In this document: in pieces, positions 40,701 through 42,977 of the stretch | Position numbering within the stretch: the first letter of the stretch is position 1 | Layout of the letters: each line of letters starts with the position of its first letter | Assembly (NCBI GenBank): GCA_038213835.1 | Contig: JBBQSN010000003.1 | Span: 1-42,977 of the forward strand | Direction of reading: 5' to 3' | DNA length: 42,977 nt | Source of the DNA: JBBQSN01 sp038213835 | Lineage (GTDB): Bacteria > Actinomycetota > Actinomycetes > Actinomycetales > CAWJMD01 | Notes under the pieces: generated by a model | Told to the model about the DNA's origin: nothing | Seen by the model: the letters and a program-made list of their open reading frames with translations, nothing else | Databases searched by the model: none | Position numbers and translations under genes: made by a program

Positions 40701-40946
40701 CGAGCGGTACCAGCTCGGGTCGAACAGCGGGTGCGGCGACAGGCCCTGCCCCGAGCCGGTGGCCAGGTAGTGGCCGAGCGGGTCGCCCTCGGCCACGGAC
40801 GGGTCGCGCAGCTGGTGGCGGTACCAGTCCGGGTCGAACAGGCCGCTCTCGACGACGGTCCGGCGCGCTCGCTGCCGCCGCACGGCCGACACACCCCTGC
40901 GGGCGGTCGCCGATCGCGACAGGACCGATCGGACCTGCTGGCGCAT
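37743..40946 (-). CDS. multi-domain glycosyltransferase: 38-residue repeats, two GT2 domains, GT-B-like C-terminus
   Basis: 1067 residues. ATG 40946 has GAGAG 8 bases upstream; GTG 40961, overlapping the previous stop by 4 bases, would add five residues and is also possible. Residues 37-150 are three exact 38-residue repeats, FDxxWY...DPLxHYLxxG..PHPxFD, plus a partial fourth. GT2 domain 1 (about 218-440) has VTVVIPTKDR, LVVVDDGSTDGT and YLDSDN. A second GT2-like domain (about 470-680) starts SVVVHARGGVSVIERCV but lacks a clear DxD. The last part (about 715-1020) has VVFVGNSRGVMRPVV and GVVLNDHWDDM, a GT-B/CgeB-like domain shared with the next protein. It probably assembles a complex surface glycan. 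Confidence 0.85.
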   Translation of the reverse strand: MRQQVRSVLSRSATARRGVSAVRRQRARRTVVESGLFDPDWYRHQLRDPSVAEGDPLGHYLATGSGQGLSPHPLFDPSWYRSVNKGSASLGQDPLAHYLGAGRRAGASPHPFFDAAWYAAQHPAAASHPAGPLGHYLDHARTAHPRFHPDVDPERYLVEHPDAEGPLLEHAARAAAGVLLGPRGFRDVMRMSPTFDHAGAERFTAEVLEQARAAGGELPLVTVVIPTKDRAQGVLAAVRSVLDQTYQNVQLVVVDDGSTDGTHETLRPVLQDPRVEYVRREVAGGVSVARNAGLAQARGTYVAYLDSDNTWKPDFLEVMVAFVTTRGLRVGYAVSELIGDGQMQYRATPFDADALRERNFIDCIVLLHERSLLDEVGGFDEKLRRMVDWDLMIRMAGVTEFGLAPFVATTYDLWEERDDRLSTSEPFGFRYVIKSKRLVDWPAAERALPDRDADLVSVVVHARGGVSVIERCVDRLVERTEGDLEVVVVDTGSQPDRALPLQLLALRHPQVRVVRVADQLNHEVASNLGVAASRGSTVVLLGYDVLVEQGWLPPLLEALGTEGVVAAAPLVLRPSGAVLSAGTGFSRTGHPHHVLAGSPWHGSDLDVSRAVPALSGLCVATTAQALVRARGLDPFLVDAVDGPDLSLRLTTTSGQTVRVVPRSVVVRRQPRSSTNVLAQTVLDNRRYLVQAWGDRLPEGTREAWAAAGHEVVGFRMEEDEGVEGDAPSFTPVTVRTRTPGVLRWSIKTAVPDVVDRAGWGDYYFAVALRNALRRQGHEAVVDCQGAWYRSTAHQDDVVVVLRGKTPYVPNPQHVNLLWSISHPDKLTVREAAAYDRVLVASISFAEDLSRRLGRPVEPLLQCTDQEVFAPDPGDEHSEEVVFVGNSRGVMRPVVRDGLAAGLDLVIYGNGWDRLLPGGSVRGRYVPNDRLARTYAGAGVVLNDHWDDMRRAGFISNRLFDLAACGARVVSDPVPGLADVFGSTVLTYDSPDELVQAVATQLADDPERAAARAELSERVRREHTFDARAHRLVELAAELGDRHEVASADDQHATPDTSAVVHQAPACG
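40497..40838 (-). repeat. coding repeats: three 38-residue WY/HYL repeats
   Basis: Units start at residues 37, 75 and 113, and a degenerate fourth at 151; spacing is exactly 38 residues. Each has FDxxWY, DPLxHYL (GPLGHYL in the third) and PHP or a close variant. Such repeats occur at the N-termini of some large bacterial glycosyltransferases; their role is not known to me. Confidence 0.8.
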
Positions 40947-40957
40947 GCCTGCCACTC

Positions 40958-42977
40958 TCACACCTTCGCTGCTCGCTGTACCGGTGGACGTCCTGACCCA
41001 CCCTGACGGTGCCACAAGTCTGCCGCCCGCTCGACGAGCACCCGCGCGCGGGCGTCGAAGGAGTGCTCCTGGACGACCTGCTCGGCGAGCCTGCGGCGGA
41101 CGTCGTCCGGCGCGAACTCGGTGTCGGCGTGCCGCACCAGGTGCACCAGCTCCTCGGGCGTCGACCAGCAGCGGACCAGCCCGGCGAGCACCTCCTCCGC
41201 CCCCTCCACCCGGTCCGAGACCACCCGGGTGCCGGTGGCCGCGGCGTCGAACAGCCGGTTCGACGCGAACCCCGCCACGCGCATCCCCTCCCAGTGGTCG
41301 TTCAGCACCACGCCGGCCCCGGCGTAGCGACCGGGCAGCTCGGCGTTGGGCACGTGGTCCCCGCGCAGCACCCCGGGCGGCAGGAACCCCTCCCAGCGGC
41401 CCCCGTGGACGGCGACGTCGACACCGGCCTCGACGAGGTGGCGCACGACGGGCCGGTACACGCCGCGGGAGTTGCCGACGAAGAGCACGGGGTCGCCCGG
41501 GACGACCGGGACGACGTCCGGCCGGAACCGGGTGGCGTCGGTGGCCTGCAGCAGCGTCGTCGCCGGTCGCCCCGAGCGGCGTGAGGCCTCCTGGGTCCAG
41601 GAGGTGCTGGCCACGAAGACGGCGTCGGCGGCGGCCAGCTCGGCGTCGTCGACCAGCTCGGGGTGGCTGATCACCCACAGCAGGTCGAGCGCACCCGGCT
41701 GCGGCGGCACGCGGTCGCGCCCGCGCAGCACCAGGCTGACGTCGTCGAGGTAGGCCGTGTCCCGGCCGACCGCGGGGCCGTGGTCGACCACGACGTCCTG
41801 ACCGAGCCGCTCCAGCGCCTCGGCCAGCGCCCGGGCGAAGTGCAGGTCGCCCCAGCGGCGAGCCGCCTCGCCGGCGGGTGCGGCGATCTTGACCGACCAG
41901 CGCAGCCGGGGTGGCGCCTGGGCGACCCGGTCCGCAGCGGCCCGGCCGAGCACCGGGACGCCGGGGCGCAGGTCGTGCGTGGCACCCGGCCCGTCCTCGG
42001 CGCGGTATCCCACGACCGTGAGTCCGGCAGGTGCCAGCACGTCCTCGGCCCGCGGACCGACCGCGACGCGGTGACGACGCACCAGCTCGCGACCTCCCGA
42101 GCGCAGGTCGTCCGCCGATCCGGCACGGTGGCCGACCGGCTGCTCGGCCCAGGCCTGCGCCCCCGCGTCGACCACCACGTGCCCGGTCGGGTCCGAGGCG
42201 GCCAGCCGCAGACCGAGATCGACCTCGCCCCACGGGCCGACCAGCGGGTCGGGCCCACCGACCGCGCGCAGGTCCGCGGTCCGGGCCACCAGGACCCCGC
42301 CGTCGGTCGCGGCCACGCGCAGCACGGGGCCCGCGCGCCGGGCGTCCTCGATCGGCAGGCCGACGAGCAGCGGGACCGGGAGGTCGCCGGGCGGGGAGGC
42401 CGCCGTGCCGGCCGACACGATCGTGGCCTCGGGACCGGTCACCACCGGGGCCGCCGCGAGGACCGCCGGGTCGCTCAGGTGCGCGACCAGCAGGTCCATC
42501 GCCTCCGGCGCCAGGATGACCCGCGGGTCGACCAGTGCCACGACCGGCGCCGAGCAGGCGGCCAGCCCCACGGCCCAGCCCACCGATCGGCCCGCGCCCG
42601 GCGCGACCCGCACGCGGCGCACCCGGGGATCCTGCACCGCGAGCGCGGCCAGCATCCGTCCGCTCGACGGCCGGGTCGAGGTGTCCGCCACCACCACCTC
42701 GGTCGCACCGGCCACCGGCGACGGGGCGGCGAGGAGGCGGCGGACGCGGTCGCGGACGGCCACCCAGTCGTCGTCGGCGGCGACCACGACCGAGAGCGCG
42801 GGGGGCTCGGCCCCCACCGCCGCAGCCGCAGGCAGCAGCTGCGGTGCGTGCCGTGCCCGCAGCGCCTCGGTGACCAACCGGTCCGGTACGTCGTCCGGTG
42901 CGCCGTGCGGTGCGTCGTGCGGTGCGTGGAGGGGCACCGGGGAGCCGGTGGCCAGCCGGACGACGGGTCCGGTGCCG
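40958..42977 (-). CDS. GT2 + GT-B-like glycosyltransferase, 5' end beyond the window
   Basis: At least 673 codons. The frame stays open to the right edge, and GTG 42937 has no ribosome site, so the true start probably lies outside. The N-terminal GT2-type domain begins SVVVAADDDWVAVRDRV and has EVVVADTSTRPSSGRML and VALVDPRVILAPEAMD, the DxD position changed to DPR. The C-terminal domain (last about 350 residues) has LRWSVKIAAP, LLWVISHPELVDDAEL, VLFVGNSRGVYRPVV and GAGVVLNDHWEGMR and parallels the C-terminus of the adjacent 1067-residue protein. The two are paralogous halves of a surface-glycan enzyme pair, transcribed together. Confidence 0.82.
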   Translation of the reverse strand, partial: GTGPVVRLATGSPVPLHAPHDAPHGAPDDVPDRLVTEALRARHAPQLLPAAAAVGAEPPALSVVVAADDDWVAVRDRVRRLLAAPSPVAGATEVVVADTSTRPSSGRMLAALAVQDPRVRRVRVAPGAGRSVGWAVGLAACSAPVVALVDPRVILAPEAMDLLVAHLSDPAVLAAAPVVTGPEATIVSAGTAASPPGDLPVPLLVGLPIEDARRAGPVLRVAATDGGVLVARTADLRAVGGPDPLVGPWGEVDLGLRLAASDPTGHVVVDAGAQAWAEQPVGHRAGSADDLRSGGRELVRRHRVAVGPRAEDVLAPAGLTVVGYRAEDGPGATHDLRPGVPVLGRAAADRVAQAPPRLRWSVKIAAPAGEAARRWGDLHFARALAEALERLGQDVVVDHGPAVGRDTAYLDDVSLVLRGRDRVPPQPGALDLLWVISHPELVDDAELAAADAVFVASTSWTQEASRRSGRPATTLLQATDATRFRPDVVPVVPGDPVLFVGNSRGVYRPVVRHLVEAGVDVAVHGGRWEGFLPPGVLRGDHVPNAELPGRYAGAGVVLNDHWEGMRVAGFASNRLFDAAATGTRVVSDRVEGAEEVLAGLVRCWSTPEELVHLVRHADTEFAPDDVRRRLAEQVVQEHSFDARARVLVERAADLWHRQGGSGRPPVQRAAKV
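42893..42928. repeat. three tandem 12-base repeats near the N-terminus of the last glycosyltransferase
   Basis: Units of GTGCGGTGCGTC type at 42893-42904 (diverged), 42905-42916 and 42917-42928. They encode a His/Asp-Ala-Pro repeat (HAPHDAPHGAPDD). Length changes here keep the reading frame. Confidence 0.7.

Noticed and set aside
40962..42233. Upstream extension of the 1067-residue glycosyltransferase frame
   Set aside because: The extra part is the frame-shadow of the neighbouring glycosyltransferase; the real protein starts at 40946 or 40961.
1..42977. CRISPR arrays, tRNA or rRNA genes, insertion sequences, prophage genes
   Set aside because: I looked for spaced direct repeats, cloverleaf-like segments, transposase or integrase motifs and flanking inverted repeats and saw none.

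Overview
This window is very GC-rich, densely coded DNA from a high-GC Gram-positive actinomycete. The evidence is a WhiB regulator with its four-cysteine signature, the F420 genes fbiA and fbiB, actinobacteria-restricted families (DUF3499, DUF5719, TIGR03089, DUF3105), frequent GTG starts with 4-base ATGA/GTGA gene overlaps, and many TANNNT boxes 6-7 bases before a start codon, which is the geometry of leaderless transcription. The genus cannot be fixed from the sequence alone.

Left part (1-11010): a surface-polysaccharide locus. A beta-helix protein diverges from a four-gene plus-strand operon: Wzz/Wzc-like chain-length protein with a broken P-loop, GT2, Wzy-like polymerase, GT4. This meets head-on a minus-strand pair (GT4 and a WbaP/WcaJ-type priming phosphosugar transferase), preceded by a class F sortase overlapping a DUF4397 surface protein. 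No Wzx flippase is visible here.

Centre (11299-24374): a conserved actinobacterial core. It holds a CDF transporter, a SIS/PGI-PMI-like isomerase, Trm112, manB, a small zinc-ribbon protein, DUF3499, a metallopeptidase-fold protein, DUF5719, an 1102-residue membrane glycosyltransferase, whiB, fbiA, fbiB and a stand-alone cupin. From memory, the order resembles the manB / DUF3499 / metallopeptidase / whiB2 / fbiA / fbiB order of Mycobacterium. There is no manA; the SIS protein and the cupin are the candidates for mannose-6-phosphate supply. FbiB lacks the usual C-terminal flavin reductase domain.

Right-centre (24386-28349): an AlkA-like glycosylase, DUF3105 and TIGR03089 proteins, and both subunits of a 3-oxoacid CoA-transferase.

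Right part (28377-42977): a second envelope locus. rmlD is followed by a SpoIID-domain protein, a PGRP-type amidase and a small secreted protein. All three secreted proteins carry a five-repeat FG-GAP-like module, and in the SpoIID and amidase proteins the modules are close paralogues. Beyond them lie a membrane methyltransferase, a two-part GT2, a decayed short-chain dehydrogenase fragment, and two large multi-domain glycosyltransferases that share a C-terminal GT-B-like domain. The second of these runs off the window.

The most promising unusual system is the trio of secreted proteins, a SpoIID-type and an amidase-type peptidoglycan enzyme plus a catalytic-domain-free partner, sharing one wall/glycan-targeting-like module. 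Next are the WhiB promoter with a palindrome in its spacer and -10 box, and a 12-base motif it shares with the leader of the zinc-ribbon gene.
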